DNA of 64,000 nt from positions 62,001 through 126,000 of the forward strand of contig NZ_SDKK01000010.1 in NCBI RefSeq assembly GCF_008107625.1. Reading direction: 5' to 3'. This DNA comes from Zoogloea oleivorans (GTDB taxonomy: Bacteria; Pseudomonadota; Gammaproteobacteria; Burkholderiales; Rhodocyclaceae). Both the position numbers and the translations under genes were made by a program. The first letter of the stretch is position 1. Every line of letters starts with the position of its first letter. This document shows, piece by piece, positions 55,863 through 64,000 of the stretch. The notes beneath the pieces were generated by a model. It searched no databases. It saw nothing but the letters and a program-made list of their open reading frames with translations, and was not told the origin of the DNA.

Positions 55863-56825
55863 GTGACCGTTCGCCTATCCGTCGTTATCCCCTGCTATCG
55901 CTCCGAAGGTGCACTGCCAGAACTGCACCGCCGGCTGACCGCAGCCCTTGAGAGCGTCGAACCCGACTTCGAGATCATCTTTGTGGAGGACTGCGGCGGG
56001 GACAACACCTGGGGCATCATTCAGGATCTGGCCCGCAAGGATGCCCGTGTCCGCGGGATGAAGCTGGCGCGCAACTATGGCCAGCACAACGCGCTGCTGT
56101 GCGGCATCCGCGCCGCACGCGGCGAGCTGATCGTCACCATCGACGACGACCTGCAGAACCCGCCCGAAGAAATCCACAAGCTGCTGTCGAAACTGGCCGA
56201 AGGCTATGACGTTGTCTATGGCTCGCCGGAGAACGAAACCCACGGTTTTTTCCGTAACCAGGCCTCCCGGATCACCAAAATTGCGTTGCAAGGCACCATG
56301 GGCGTCGAGTCGGCGAGCAAGGTCAGCGCCTTCCGTGCCTTCCGCACCCGGCTGCGCGAAGCCTTCGAGGCCTACCGCAGCCCGTCGGTCAATATCGACG
56401 TTCTGCTCACCTGGGGCACGACGAGTTTTTCGTCGGTGAATGTACGTCAGGACGATCGCACCATCGGCGACTCCGGCTACAGCCTGAAAAAGCTCATCAA
56501 TCATGCAATCAACATGATGACCGGTTTCTCGGTGCTGCCTCTCCAGATCGCCAGCCTGCTCGGCATCGCCTTCGGCACCCTCGGCCTGCTGGTCCTGTTC
56601 TACGTCATCGGCCGCTACCTGATCGAAGGCAGCTCGGTGCCCGGCTTTCCGTTCCTGGCCTCGCTGATCGCCATCTTCTCGGGTGTGCAGCTCTTTGCAC
56701 TGGGGGTTTTCGGCGAGTACCTGGCACGCATGCACTTCCGTTCGATGGAGCGGCCGCCCTACGCCCTTCTCCACGAAACCATGATCATCGACACCCCGGC
56801 CAAAAACCATGTCCTGCAACACTGA
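55863..56825 (+). CDS. GtrB/ArnC-type family 2 glycosyltransferase
   Basis: This 320-residue protein transfers a sugar from a nucleotide donor to a polyprenyl phosphate at the inner membrane. The GT2 fold starts with LSVVIPCYRSEGALPEL; the metal-binding TIDDDLQNPPEEI (DDD) and a later NVRQDDRTIGDSGYSLKKL are typical of GtrB, DPM1 and ArnC. Two C-terminal membrane segments follow. The start is a GTG with GAGG 8 nt upstream. It overlaps the next gene by 17 nt and heads the glycan cassette. Confidence 0.93.
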   Translation: MTVRLSVVIPCYRSEGALPELHRRLTAALESVEPDFEIIFVEDCGGDNTWGIIQDLARKDARVRGMKLARNYGQHNALLCGIRAARGELIVTIDDDLQNPPEEIHKLLSKLAEGYDVVYGSPENETHGFFRNQASRITKIALQGTMGVESASKVSAFRAFRTRLREAFEAYRSPSVNIDVLLTWGTTSFSSVNVRQDDRTIGDSGYSLKKLINHAINMMTGFSVLPLQIASLLGIAFGTLGLLVLFYVIGRYLIEGSSVPGFPFLASLIAIFSGVQLFALGVFGEYLARMHFRSMERPPYALLHETMIIDTPAKNHVLQH

Positions 56826-57615
56826 AAGCCTCAGCCAGGCAACGCCGACGAGCGGCGTCATCGACACCCCGGCGCTGCGCCTGGCGTGGTCTGAAGCGCC
56901 CTGGGACACGGTGATCTTCGGCTACCCCGTGCTGCAGATCACCGACATCCAGGTCCACAGCCCCGCTGCAGCCAAAGACATCGCTCAATTCGTGCACGCC
57001 CGGGACGCCGTCGGCAGCCGGCTGGTCAGTTGCCGCCTGCCCCATGAGCGCCTCCGCGAGTCGATGTTGCTGGAGGAAATCGGCTTTCGCTTCATCGAGA
57101 TGCTTTATCAGCCGGAGTTCGACAATCTGCAATCGCACAGCGTCGACCACGGCCACGGCCTCAGCGTTACCCGCGCCACGGCGGCCGACCTGCCGGAAGT
57201 CCTCGAAGCAGCCGGATCGGCCTTCGGCAACGAGCGTTTCCACATCGACCCGCGCCTGCCCTCCCCGCTCGGCGACCTGCGCTACCAGAACTGGGTGCGC
57301 AGCAGCCTCGACCATGCCAGCCAGCGCCTGCATGTGCTGCGGGACGGTCCCCTGCTGGTGGCCTTCTTCGTGACGGAACAGCTCGCCGACGGAACCTGCT
57401 ACTGGCATCTCAACGCCGTCGCCCCCGGGGCACAGGGCCAGGGCTACGGCTGGCGCGCCTGGCAGGCCATGCTCGCCCAGGCCCACCTGGAGGGCGCCGA
57501 GCGCGTGCGCACGGCCATCGTGGCCCGCAATCATCGGGTGCTCAACCTGTACGCACGCCTCGGCTTCCGCTTTCCGGCGCCGCTGATGACCTTTCACTGG
57601 GTACATCCGGAGTGA
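56809..57615 (+). CDS. GNAT acetyltransferase, WecD-like
   Basis: This 268-residue protein has a C-terminal GNAT domain with the acetyl-CoA loop region NAVAPGAQGQGYGWRAWQAML and the final RLGFRFPAPLMTFHWVHP. The N-terminal part (LAWSEAPWDTVIFGYPVLQI) resembles WecD, which acetylates dTDP-4-amino-4,6-dideoxygalactose to dTDP-Fuc4NAc. A WecE-type aminotransferase two genes downstream supports that job; the exact substrate is inference. It overlaps the GtrB-like gene upstream and GtrA downstream. Confidence 0.85.
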   Translation: MSCNTESLSQATPTSGVIDTPALRLAWSEAPWDTVIFGYPVLQITDIQVHSPAAAKDIAQFVHARDAVGSRLVSCRLPHERLRESMLLEEIGFRFIEMLYQPEFDNLQSHSVDHGHGLSVTRATAADLPEVLEAAGSAFGNERFHIDPRLPSPLGDLRYQNWVRSSLDHASQRLHVLRDGPLLVAFFVTEQLADGTCYWHLNAVAPGAQGQGYGWRAWQAMLAQAHLEGAERVRTAIVARNHRVLNLYARLGFRFPAPLMTFHWVHPE

Positions 57616-58031
57616 GCCGGCAACACGCGCTGGGCCAGTTTCTGCGCTATGCGGCGGTTGGCCTGGCCTCGAATGCCGTTCTTTACGCCGCCTACCTGGC
57701 CATGACCTCCGCCGGCATGGAAGCCAAGCTGACAATGAGCCTGCTGTATGCGCTCGGCGTGACGCAGACCTTCTTCTTCAACAAGAACTGGTCGTTCCGC
57801 CACGGCGGCACCCACGGCCCGGCCTTCGTACGCTACTGCATCAGCTACGGCCTGGGCTACGTGGTCAACCTGACGGCGCTCTTCGTGCTGGTCGACCACC
57901 TCGGCTACCCGCACCAGATCGTGCAGGGCGTCATGGTCCTGTCGATCGCCGTCATGCTTTTTCTGCTCCAGAAATTCTGGGTTTTTCGTCTGAATACAAC
58001 TTTGCCTGTGGCAAACGGACCGAGCACATGA
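57612..58031 (+). CDS. GtrA family membrane protein
   Basis: This 139-residue protein has four hydrophobic segments and the GtrA pattern: LGQFLRYAAVGLASNAVLYAAYL at the start and the cytoplasmic-facing FFFNKNWSFRHGG in the middle, ending LQKFWVFR. GtrA proteins are thought to flip polyprenyl-phosphate-linked sugars across the inner membrane. The GTG start overlaps the previous stop by 4 nt (GTGA), and the gene's end overlaps the WecE start. Confidence 0.92.
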   Translation: MSRQHALGQFLRYAAVGLASNAVLYAAYLAMTSAGMEAKLTMSLLYALGVTQTFFFNKNWSFRHGGTHGPAFVRYCISYGLGYVVNLTALFVLVDHLGYPHQIVQGVMVLSIAVMLFLLQKFWVFRLNTTLPVANGPST

Positions 58032-59152
58032 ACATTCCCTTCAACAAGCCCTACATGACGGGCAAGGAACTCTGGAACATTGCCCAGGCGCATGCCAACG
58101 GCCACCTGGCCGGCGACGGTGAATTCACCAAGCGCTGCTCGCGCTGGCTGGAAGCCCGCACCGGCGCCAACAAGGCCCTGCTGACCCACTCGTGCACGGC
58201 GGCCCTCGAAATGGCCGCGCTGCTGGCCGACATCCAGCCGGGCGACGAAGTCATCATGCCCTCGTACACCTTCGTGTCGACGGCCAACGCCTTCGTGCTG
58301 CGGGGTGCGGTACCCGTCTTCGTGGACATCCGCCCCGACACCCTGAACATCGACGAAACCCTGATCGAAACCGCCATCACCGAGCGCACCAAGGCCATCG
58401 TGCCGGTGCATTACGCCGGTGTCGGCTGCGAGATGGACACGATCATGGCGATTGCCAACAAACACGGCTTGCTGGTGATCGAGGACGCCGCCCAGGCCGT
58501 CATGGCCAACTACAAGGGCCGTCCTCTCGGCTCCATCGGCCAGATGGGCGCCCTGTCCTTCCATGAGACGAAGAACATCATCTCCGGCGAAGGCGGTGCG
58601 CTGCTGGTCAATTCGCCGCATTACGCCGAACGTGCCGAAGTCATCCGCGAAAAAGGCACCAACCGCTCCCAGTTCTTCCGGGGCCAGGTCGACAAATACA
58701 CCTGGGTCGATATCGGTTCGTCCTACCTGCCCGGTGAAATCATCGCGGCCTTCCTGGCCGCGCAGATGGAAGAAGCCGACAGCATCACACGCCAGCGCCT
58801 GGCCGTCTGGAACACCTATCACCAGTGGCTGGCCGAAGCCGAAAAGGCCGGCAAGCTGCGCCGTCCCGTGGTGCCGGCCCACTGCGCCCACAACGCGCAC
58901 ATGTATTACATCCTGCTGCCCGATCTCGAACATCGCACGGTCTTCATCGACAAGCTGCGCAAGGCCGGCATCAACACCGTGTTCCACTATATTCCGCTGC
59001 ACAGCGCGCCCGCCGGGCAACGCAACGGGCGCACCCACGGCGAACTGCGTGTCACCAACGAAATGTCGGAACGTCTCGTCCGCCTGCCCCTGTGGGTCGG
59101 CCTGGAAGAGCAGCAGGCCGAAGTGATCCAGCACGTCATGGCGGCCCTGTGA
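58028..59152 (+). CDS. wecE: dTDP-4-amino-4,6-dideoxygalactose transaminase
   Basis: This 374-residue PLP enzyme belongs to the DegT/DnrJ/EryC1 family. The Schiff-base Lys is in SFHETKNIISGEGGAL, and the opening MNIPFNKPYMTGKEL plus VHYAGVGCEMDTI are characteristic of WecE/RffA. It converts dTDP-4-keto-6-deoxyglucose to dTDP-Fuc4N using glutamate. Its neighbours supply an acetyltransferase, a flippase and transferases, so the sugar is probably Fuc4NAc. The genes that make the keto-sugar (rmlA, rmlB) are not in the window. Confidence 0.94.
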   Translation: MNIPFNKPYMTGKELWNIAQAHANGHLAGDGEFTKRCSRWLEARTGANKALLTHSCTAALEMAALLADIQPGDEVIMPSYTFVSTANAFVLRGAVPVFVDIRPDTLNIDETLIETAITERTKAIVPVHYAGVGCEMDTIMAIANKHGLLVIEDAAQAVMANYKGRPLGSIGQMGALSFHETKNIISGEGGALLVNSPHYAERAEVIREKGTNRSQFFRGQVDKYTWVDIGSSYLPGEIIAAFLAAQMEEADSITRQRLAVWNTYHQWLAEAEKAGKLRRPVVPAHCAHNAHMYYILLPDLEHRTVFIDKLRKAGINTVFHYIPLHSAPAGQRNGRTHGELRVTNEMSERLVRLPLWVGLEEQQAEVIQHVMAAL

Positions 59153-59163
59153 GCCGGGGAGCC

Positions 59164-60771
59164 ATGAAACCCGCGGCAGCCCTGGCGGCCAGCAATCCCG
59201 CCCTGTGGCTGGGCCTGCTGGTCATCGTCGTGCTCGGCCTGGTCATGCGGACCACCTTCTACACGGGCTTCTACGGCTCGGACGAGGTCACGTATGTGGA
59301 CGCCGCCGCCAAGGTGCTCCGGGGGGACTGGACGCCCTCCGGCTACATCGGTGCCATACGTTACGGCCACCAGTTGCCGATGGCCGGGTTCATGGCTCTT
59401 TTCGGGCAAAACGAAATCGCGGCCAACCTGTGGCCGCTGCTGTGCTCCCTCGGCGAGATCGCCCTGGTGGTGCTCGTCGGCAATCAACTGATCGGCTTTC
59501 GGGCCGCCCTACTCGGCGGACTGGTGCTGGCCGTATTGCCACTGCACGTTCATTACGCCGGTCGCATCATGGCCGACGCGCCGCTGGCCTTCTTCATGAC
59601 CGCCAGCTTCCTGCTGTTCTGGCTCGGCCAGCAAAAGGACAAGGCCTTCCTGTTCCTGCTGGCCGGACTGGCCGCGGGCTACGTCTTCTGGGTCAAGGAA
59701 GTCACCGTCATCTACCTGGCGCTGTTTCTCACTTTTCCGCTGTTTTTCCGCTGCTGGAACTGGAAATGGATGTGGATGCTGGCGGGCTTCGTCGTGGTGC
59801 TGGGCGCCAACTTCGCCATCTTCTGGAGCACCGCGGGCGATCCGCTCTATGTGCTGAAGATCGCCGCCCGCGCGGCCTCCGACTACGCCAGCGGCAGCGC
59901 CCGCTTCGCCAACGCGGCGGCCATGGCCACCAGCCCGTTCTACTATTTCGAATACCTCTTTCCCAAGGCCTATCACTCCTGGCTGCTGGGCTACCTGGCA
60001 CTGGCCGGACTGTACCTGCTGCTGCGCGGGAGTCCGGTGCGGAACACTCTGCCCGGGCGCGCCTTCGTCGTATGGTGGGGGCTCGGGCTGCTGCTGTTCT
60101 TCTCCCTGCTGCCGGTGTCGCTCAATCCGCTCAAGCTGCTCAGCAAGCAGGTCAATTACCTGCTGATGTTCACCGCGCCCCTGGCCCTGCTGGCCGGTTA
60201 CTTCCTGGCCAGTCTGCGGGGCCGCACGCTGGCCATCGCGGTGGCACTGGTAATTATTCCAGGCATCTTCCTGTCAGCCCTTGAAAAGAACGTGATTACC
60301 GTTTTCACCGCCAACAGCAAGGCCGCAGTGCAACTGGCCCAGCAACATCCTGAAGCCCGGGTTTACGGGCCGGCGGGCGCCGAACGTGCCGCGCTGTTTT
60401 ACGCGTTGGTGAGTCCGGCAGCCGCCGGACGCATCGAGCCGGTCGCGACGCTCCTCGCGCAAGCCGGGCAAAGCACCCACAAAGGTGTCACCTACGCGAT
60501 CCTCGACACACAAACGGCCACCTGGGCGGGTGACCGTCTGAAAACCAAGGCCGATGTGCCCAAGTGCTGGATCCTCGACAAGCCGCTCGAACCTGTGCTT
60601 GAAACCAGCCTGGCGGGCGTATTCCACCTGATCGGCACGACCTCGGCCCGGCTTCTGCCCGGGTCGATCAACGATAAAGTCGCCGGCAAGCTCCGCGAGC
60701 TGACGACGCCCGATCCGGCTTACGTTTACAAGGTGCCAGCGCTGCAACCCGGGCAGACCTGCGAAGGCTGA
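59164..60771 (+). CDS. GT39 (ArnT/PMT-like) membrane glycosyltransferase
   Basis: This 535-residue polytopic protein has at least ten hydrophobic segments. The first periplasmic loop carries GFYGSDEVTYVDAAAKVLRGD, where the Asp-Glu pair matches the catalytic acid site of GT39 enzymes. HYAGRIMADAPLAFFMTASF follows, as in ArnT. Such enzymes move a sugar from a polyprenyl phosphate donor to a lipid, glycan or protein on the periplasmic face. It would therefore use the product of the GtrB-like and GtrA proteins. GGGGAG precedes the ATG at 59164; the frame open further upstream overlaps wecE. Confidence 0.88.
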   Translation: MKPAAALAASNPALWLGLLVIVVLGLVMRTTFYTGFYGSDEVTYVDAAAKVLRGDWTPSGYIGAIRYGHQLPMAGFMALFGQNEIAANLWPLLCSLGEIALVVLVGNQLIGFRAALLGGLVLAVLPLHVHYAGRIMADAPLAFFMTASFLLFWLGQQKDKAFLFLLAGLAAGYVFWVKEVTVIYLALFLTFPLFFRCWNWKWMWMLAGFVVVLGANFAIFWSTAGDPLYVLKIAARAASDYASGSARFANAAAMATSPFYYFEYLFPKAYHSWLLGYLALAGLYLLLRGSPVRNTLPGRAFVVWWGLGLLLFFSLLPVSLNPLKLLSKQVNYLLMFTAPLALLAGYFLASLRGRTLAIAVALVIIPGIFLSALEKNVITVFTANSKAAVQLAQQHPEARVYGPAGAERAALFYALVSPAAAGRIEPVATLLAQAGQSTHKGVTYAILDTQTATWAGDRLKTKADVPKCWILDKPLEPVLETSLAGVFHLIGTTSARLLPGSINDKVAGKLRELTTPDPAYVYKVPALQPGQTCEG

Positions 60772-60794
60772 ACCCGGGTGCCGCGTGGCCTCTT

Positions 60795-63485
60795 TCAGGC
60801 CAGCGCCTTGCCGACGATCTCCGCCACGTCGGGCGACAAGCCTTCCTCGGCCGACACCCTCTCGAACGCAGCACGAATCCCGGCCTGGATGGCCGGCGTA
60901 AACTTGCGCCAGCCTTCCAGCGAGCGGGCCATGCGTGAGGCGACCTGCGGGTTGGTCTTGTTGAGGGCAATCACCTGTTCGGCCCAGAAGGCATACCCCG
61001 CGCCGTCCGGTCGGTGAAACTCGGCGGCGTTGGCGCGGAAGTAGCCTCCCAGCAGCGCATACACCTTGTTCGGGTTGGACAGGCTGAAGGCCGGGTTGTC
61101 CATCAGCGCCCGCACCTGATCCAGCGTCGCCGGAGCAGCGTCGGACCAACGCCAGGCGCCCGCCTGCAGCTGGAACCACTTGTCGAGCACCAGTGCGTCG
61201 TCCTTGTAGCGCTCATGGAAAGCCGCCAGCGCGTCGAAACGCTGAGGCGCATCGCTCTGCACCAGCGCGGCCAGGGCGCCGTAGCGCTCGGTCATGTCGG
61301 TAGCGTGCTCAAACTGCTTGAGCGCCAGATCGATGGCCGTCGGGCCGCCCCAGGCGCTCAGGTAACGCAGGCACAGACCGCGCAGCGCCCGCTTGCCGGC
61401 GTCGGCCGGGTGATAGCGGTACTCACCCTCCACCTCCAGATCGAGATAGCGACTCAGGAAGTCGGCCTGCATGGCGTGGCCGATTTCGCGCATCAGGTGG
61501 ATCAGCGCGGCCCGCAGCGGCGCCGGGTCGGCCGGCTGCATGCGTTCGAGCAGATAGGTTTCGGACGGTAGCGCCAGGGTTTCGGCGAGGAAGGCCGGGT
61601 CGAGGGTTTCATTGACGAGCAGCGCCCGGAAGGCCAGCCCGAAAGCCTGCGGCACTTCCATCGGCTTGCCGGCGGCGTGGGCAGCGGCCAGACCGAGAAC
61701 AACCCGCTCCATGTAGCGCTGGGAGGCATCCCAACGATTGAAGGGATCACTGTCGTGGGCCATGCGGAAGGCCAGGCGGGCATCGTCCTCGACGATGTCG
61801 AGGATCACCGGCGCGGAGAAACCGCGCAGCACCGAGGGCACCGGCTCGGCATCGATGCCGGTGAAGCGCCAGGTCTGGCTCTCGCTGCGCAACTGGAGCA
61901 CGCGGGTGGTGTTGCCGTCGCGGACTTCACCTTCCAGCTGGAGCGGCAAGTCGGCGCCGTCCGGGCCGATCAGGCCGATGGCCACCGGAATGTGCAGCGG
62001 CAGCTTGTCGGCCTGGCCGGCTGTGGGTGCGGTGTGCTGGGTGAGGGTCAGGGCGTAAGTACGGCTGGCCGCGTCGTACACGCCTTCGGCCTTCAGGTGC
62101 GGCGTGCCGGCCTGGCTGTACCAGCGCATGAACAGATCGAGATCGGCCCCGTTGGCCTCGGCCATGCAGCCGACGAAATCGTCGCAGGTTACGGCCTGGC
62201 CGTCGTGATACGAGAAATACAAGTCCATGCCGTTGCGGAAACCCTCCCGCCCCAGCAGGGTGTGGATCATGCGAATGACTTCGGCGCCCTTCTGGTACAC
62301 CGTGGCGGTGTAGAAGTTGTTGATCTCCTGGTAGGCGTCCGGGCGGATCGGATGGGCCATGGGGCCGGCATCTTCGGGGAACTGACCGCTGCGCAGGCCA
62401 CGCACGTTGGCGATGCGGGTAACGGCACGGGCCGACTCGGCAGCGGCGGGGGAATCGGAAGCCCGCGCCATCATGTCGGCGGTGAACTGCTGGTCGCGGA
62501 AGACGGTCAGGCCTTCCTTGAGGGTCAGCTGGAACCAGTCGCGGCAGGTCACGCGGTTGCCGGTCCAGTTGTGGAAGTATTCGTGGGCAACCACGCTTTC
62601 GACGTTTTCAAAATCCAGGTCGGTGCCGGTGTCCGGGTTGGCCAGCACGTACTTGGTGTTGAAAATGTTGAGGCCCTTGTTCTCCATCGCGCCCATGTTG
62701 AAGTCCGACACGGCGACAATCATGAAACGGTCGAGGTCCAGCTCCAGGCCAAACACGTCCTCGTCCCAGCGCAGGGAGTGCACCAGCGAATCCATGGCGT
62801 GGGCAGTACGGTCGAGGTCGCGCTCTTCCACCCACACCTGCAGCAGCACTTCGCGGCCCGACATGGTGTCGACCTTGCGCTCCAGCGCCTTCAGGTCAGC
62901 CGCCACCAGCGCAAAGAGGTAGGACGGCTTGAGGAACGGATCCTCCCAGCGGGCAAAGTGCCGGCCATTGGGCAGTGCGCCGGTTTCCAGCAGGTTGCCG
63001 TTGGAGAGCAGCACCGGACAGGTGGCGGCATCCGCCTCCAGGCGCACGGTGTAGCGGGCCATCACGTCGGGACGGTCGGGGAAGTAGGTGATGCTGCGGA
63101 AACCCTCGGCCTCGCACTGGGTAAAATAGCCGCCGCGCGACTGGTACAAGCCGGAGAGCGTCAGGTTGGCCGACGGATTGATGCGGGTGACAACTTCGAC
63201 GAGCACCTCGTCGGCGTCCACATCGATCTCCAGGCCGGAGCCGGTCTCACGCACCTGGCCCGCCGTCGGGGCGGCACCGTCGAGGGTTACGGAGACGAGC
63301 ACCAGTCCCTCGCCGAACAGCACGATCGGCCCGGCCGCGGCGTCCGGATTGCGCACACAGCGCATGCGGTTGGTGACCAGGGTGGCCTGCGGGTCGAGGA
63401 TAAAGTCGAGGTCGACGGTTTCGACGCCAAAGGCCAAGGGTTGGTAGGCATCGCGGCGGATGAGGGGACCTTGTTCGGTGCGCAT
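60795..63485 (-). CDS. pepN: aminopeptidase N
   Basis: This 896-residue M1 metallopeptidase removes N-terminal residues from peptides in the cytoplasm. The substrate-recognition motif [11 protein letters not shown] and the zinc motif HEYFHNW (His301, Glu302, His305) are intact, with the third ligand Glu in [12 protein letters not shown]. The C-terminal domain is the all-helical DUF3458 type found in E. coli PepN. Length is normal for gammaproteobacterial and betaproteobacterial PepN. It converges with the glycan cassette, with only 23 nt between stops, and diverges from mnmC. Confidence 0.97.
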   Translation of the reverse strand: MRTEQGPLIRRDAYQPLAFGVETVDLDFILDPQATLVTNRMRCVRNPDAAAGPIVLFGEGLVLVSVTLDGAAPTAGQVRETGSGLEIDVDADEVLVEVVTRINPSANLTLSGLYQSRGGYFTQCEAEGFRSITYFPDRPDVMARYTVRLEADAATCPVLLSNGNLLETGALPNGRHFARWEDPFLKPSYLFALVAADLKALERKVDTMSGREVLLQVWVEERDLDRTAHAMDSLVHSLRWDEDVFGLELDLDRFMIVAVSDFNMGAMENKGLNIFNTKYVLANPDTGTDLDFENVESVVAHEYFHNWTGNRVTCRDWFQLTLKEGLTVFRDQQFTADMMARASDSPAAAESARAVTRIANVRGLRSGQFPEDAGPMAHPIRPDAYQEINNFYTATVYQKGAEVIRMIHTLLGREGFRNGMDLYFSYHDGQAVTCDDFVGCMAEANGADLDLFMRWYSQAGTPHLKAEGVYDAASRTYALTLTQHTAPTAGQADKLPLHIPVAIGLIGPDGADLPLQLEGEVRDGNTTRVLQLRSESQTWRFTGIDAEPVPSVLRGFSAPVILDIVEDDARLAFRMAHDSDPFNRWDASQRYMERVVLGLAAAHAAGKPMEVPQAFGLAFRALLVNETLDPAFLAETLALPSETYLLERMQPADPAPLRAALIHLMREIGHAMQADFLSRYLDLEVEGEYRYHPADAGKRALRGLCLRYLSAWGGPTAIDLALKQFEHATDMTERYGALAALVQSDAPQRFDALAAFHERYKDDALVLDKWFQLQAGAWRWSDAAPATLDQVRALMDNPAFSLSNPNKVYALLGGYFRANAAEFHRPDGAGYAFWAEQVIALNKTNPQVASRMARSLEGWRKFTPAIQAGIRAAFERVSAEEGLSPDVAEIVGKALA

Positions 63486-63623
63486 GAGTGTCTACTGGCG
63501 GTCAATGAGCGAGGCAGCAATTCTACCTCGCCACTCCCAACCGGCGTGGCCCGGCAAGCAAAGGCCAGGCACATGACGAATCCCGCAGTATCCTTGGGCA
63601 AAATTCATCCAGCGTCCGCATCC

Positions 63624-64000
63624 ATGTCGACCCAGATCATCCCCACGCAGTTTTCCCGCACCGACGAAGGCATCCCCTACTCCACGCTCTTCGACGACGT
63701 TTATCACACTGCCGACGGCGGCCTTGGCCAGTCGCGGCACGTCTTTCTGGCCGGCAACGGGCTGCCGCTGCGCTGGCAGGGGAAGGCGCGCTTCACCATT
63801 CTCGAAACCGGCTTTGGCCTCGGCCTGAACTTTCTCACCACCTGGGCGGCGTGGCAGGACGATCCGTCCCGCTGCGCCCATCTGCACTTCATCTCCGTCG
63901 AAAAGCACCCCTTCCACACCGAAGACCTGGCTCAACTCCACGCCAGCTGGCCCGAACTCGCCTCGCAGGCCGAAGCGTTGCGCCGTCACTGGCCCGCCCT
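63624..64000 (+). CDS. mnmC: tRNA 5-methylaminomethyl-2-thiouridine biosynthesis protein MnmC, 5' part
   Basis: The window ends 125 codons into this gene. The visible part is the MnmC(m) methyltransferase domain: [24 protein letters not shown], then [15 protein letters not shown] and the SAM-binding [15 protein letters not shown]. The complete enzyme also contains an FAD-dependent oxidase domain and finishes the mnm5s2U34 modification of wobble uridine in tRNA. I use the ATG at 63624; an in-frame ATG at 63573 is possible. It could instead be a stand-alone MnmD, which cannot be told from this fragment. Confidence 0.85.
   Translation, partial: MSTQIIPTQFSRTDEGIPYSTLFDDVYHTADGGLGQSRHVFLAGNGLPLRWQGKARFTILETGFGLGLNFLTTWAAWQDDPSRCAHLHFISVEKHPFHTEDLAQLHASWPELASQAEALRRHWPA

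Noticed and set aside
55777-55863. A 28-codon open frame whose stop overlaps the GTG of the GtrB-like gene (TAGTG)
   Set aside because: The arrangement could suggest a leader peptide, but there is no good ribosome binding site and the composition (several Arg codons) is not distinctive. Conservation in relatives would be needed.

Overview
The window is high-GC bacterial chromosome. Gene content points to a betaproteobacterium, most likely a Rhodocyclales relative (Azospira/Dechloromonas-like): an FNR regulator beside hemN, a DsbD_2-type membrane protein next to a copper ATPase, a DUF748 giant, a Gcr-type 'site-specific recombinase', a DUF3108 protein and a full gspC-N operon. That assignment is inference from family recognition. 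The left edge cuts a TPR-like gene on the minus strand and the right edge cuts mnmC on the plus strand. I saw no rRNA, tRNA or CRISPR array.

Layout. 1-6.9 kb: housekeeping genes (phhB, a 1206-residue AsmA-like DUF748 protein, a HI0933-family flavoprotein, ppa). 6.9-12.9 kb: copper handling and anaerobic control (copZ, copA, a universal stress protein, a DsbD_2/TauE-like membrane protein, hemN, fnr), with an FNR box between hemN and fnr. 12.9-17 kb: SirB2, a di-iron ODP-type metallo-beta-lactamase-fold protein directly downstream of a small soluble chemoreceptor-like protein, and a Gcr-family membrane protein.

17.2-32.6 kb is the most unusual block. It encodes a TolC-type outer-membrane lipoprotein, a small periplasmic HlyD-type adaptor, a 3161-residue Ig-repeat surface protein with an N-terminal LEPR-type motif and a DUF4347 domain, an adaptor with a GAF-like N-terminus, and an M50 protease fused to an adaptor-like domain. 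No ABC transporter ATPase or RND pump is encoded with them, and the giant protein lacks RTX repeats. This looks like a dedicated export, processing and display system for one giant protein, with the membrane protease in the place where an ABC transporter would be expected.

32.6-46.4 kb: truC, a secreted intradiol-dioxygenase-like protein, a complete type II secretion operon gspC-D-E-F-G-H-I-J-K-L-M-N, and transaldolase. 46.4-49.8 kb: a perfect palindrome, a DUF192 protein, rluE, and a fatty acid desaturase whose Shine-Dalgarno region has been separated from its start codon by an IS5-family element carrying a canonical A_AAA_AAG frameshift site. 49.8-55.5 kb: mscS, a PLD-like nuclease, rsmB, a DUF3108 protein, purN and dedA on the minus strand. 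55.9-60.8 kb: a five-gene glycan cassette (GtrB-like GT2, WecD-like acetyltransferase, GtrA flippase, WecE aminotransferase, GT39 transferase) that reads as a three-component glycosylation module with its own amino-sugar supply. 60.8-64 kb: pepN and the start of mnmC.
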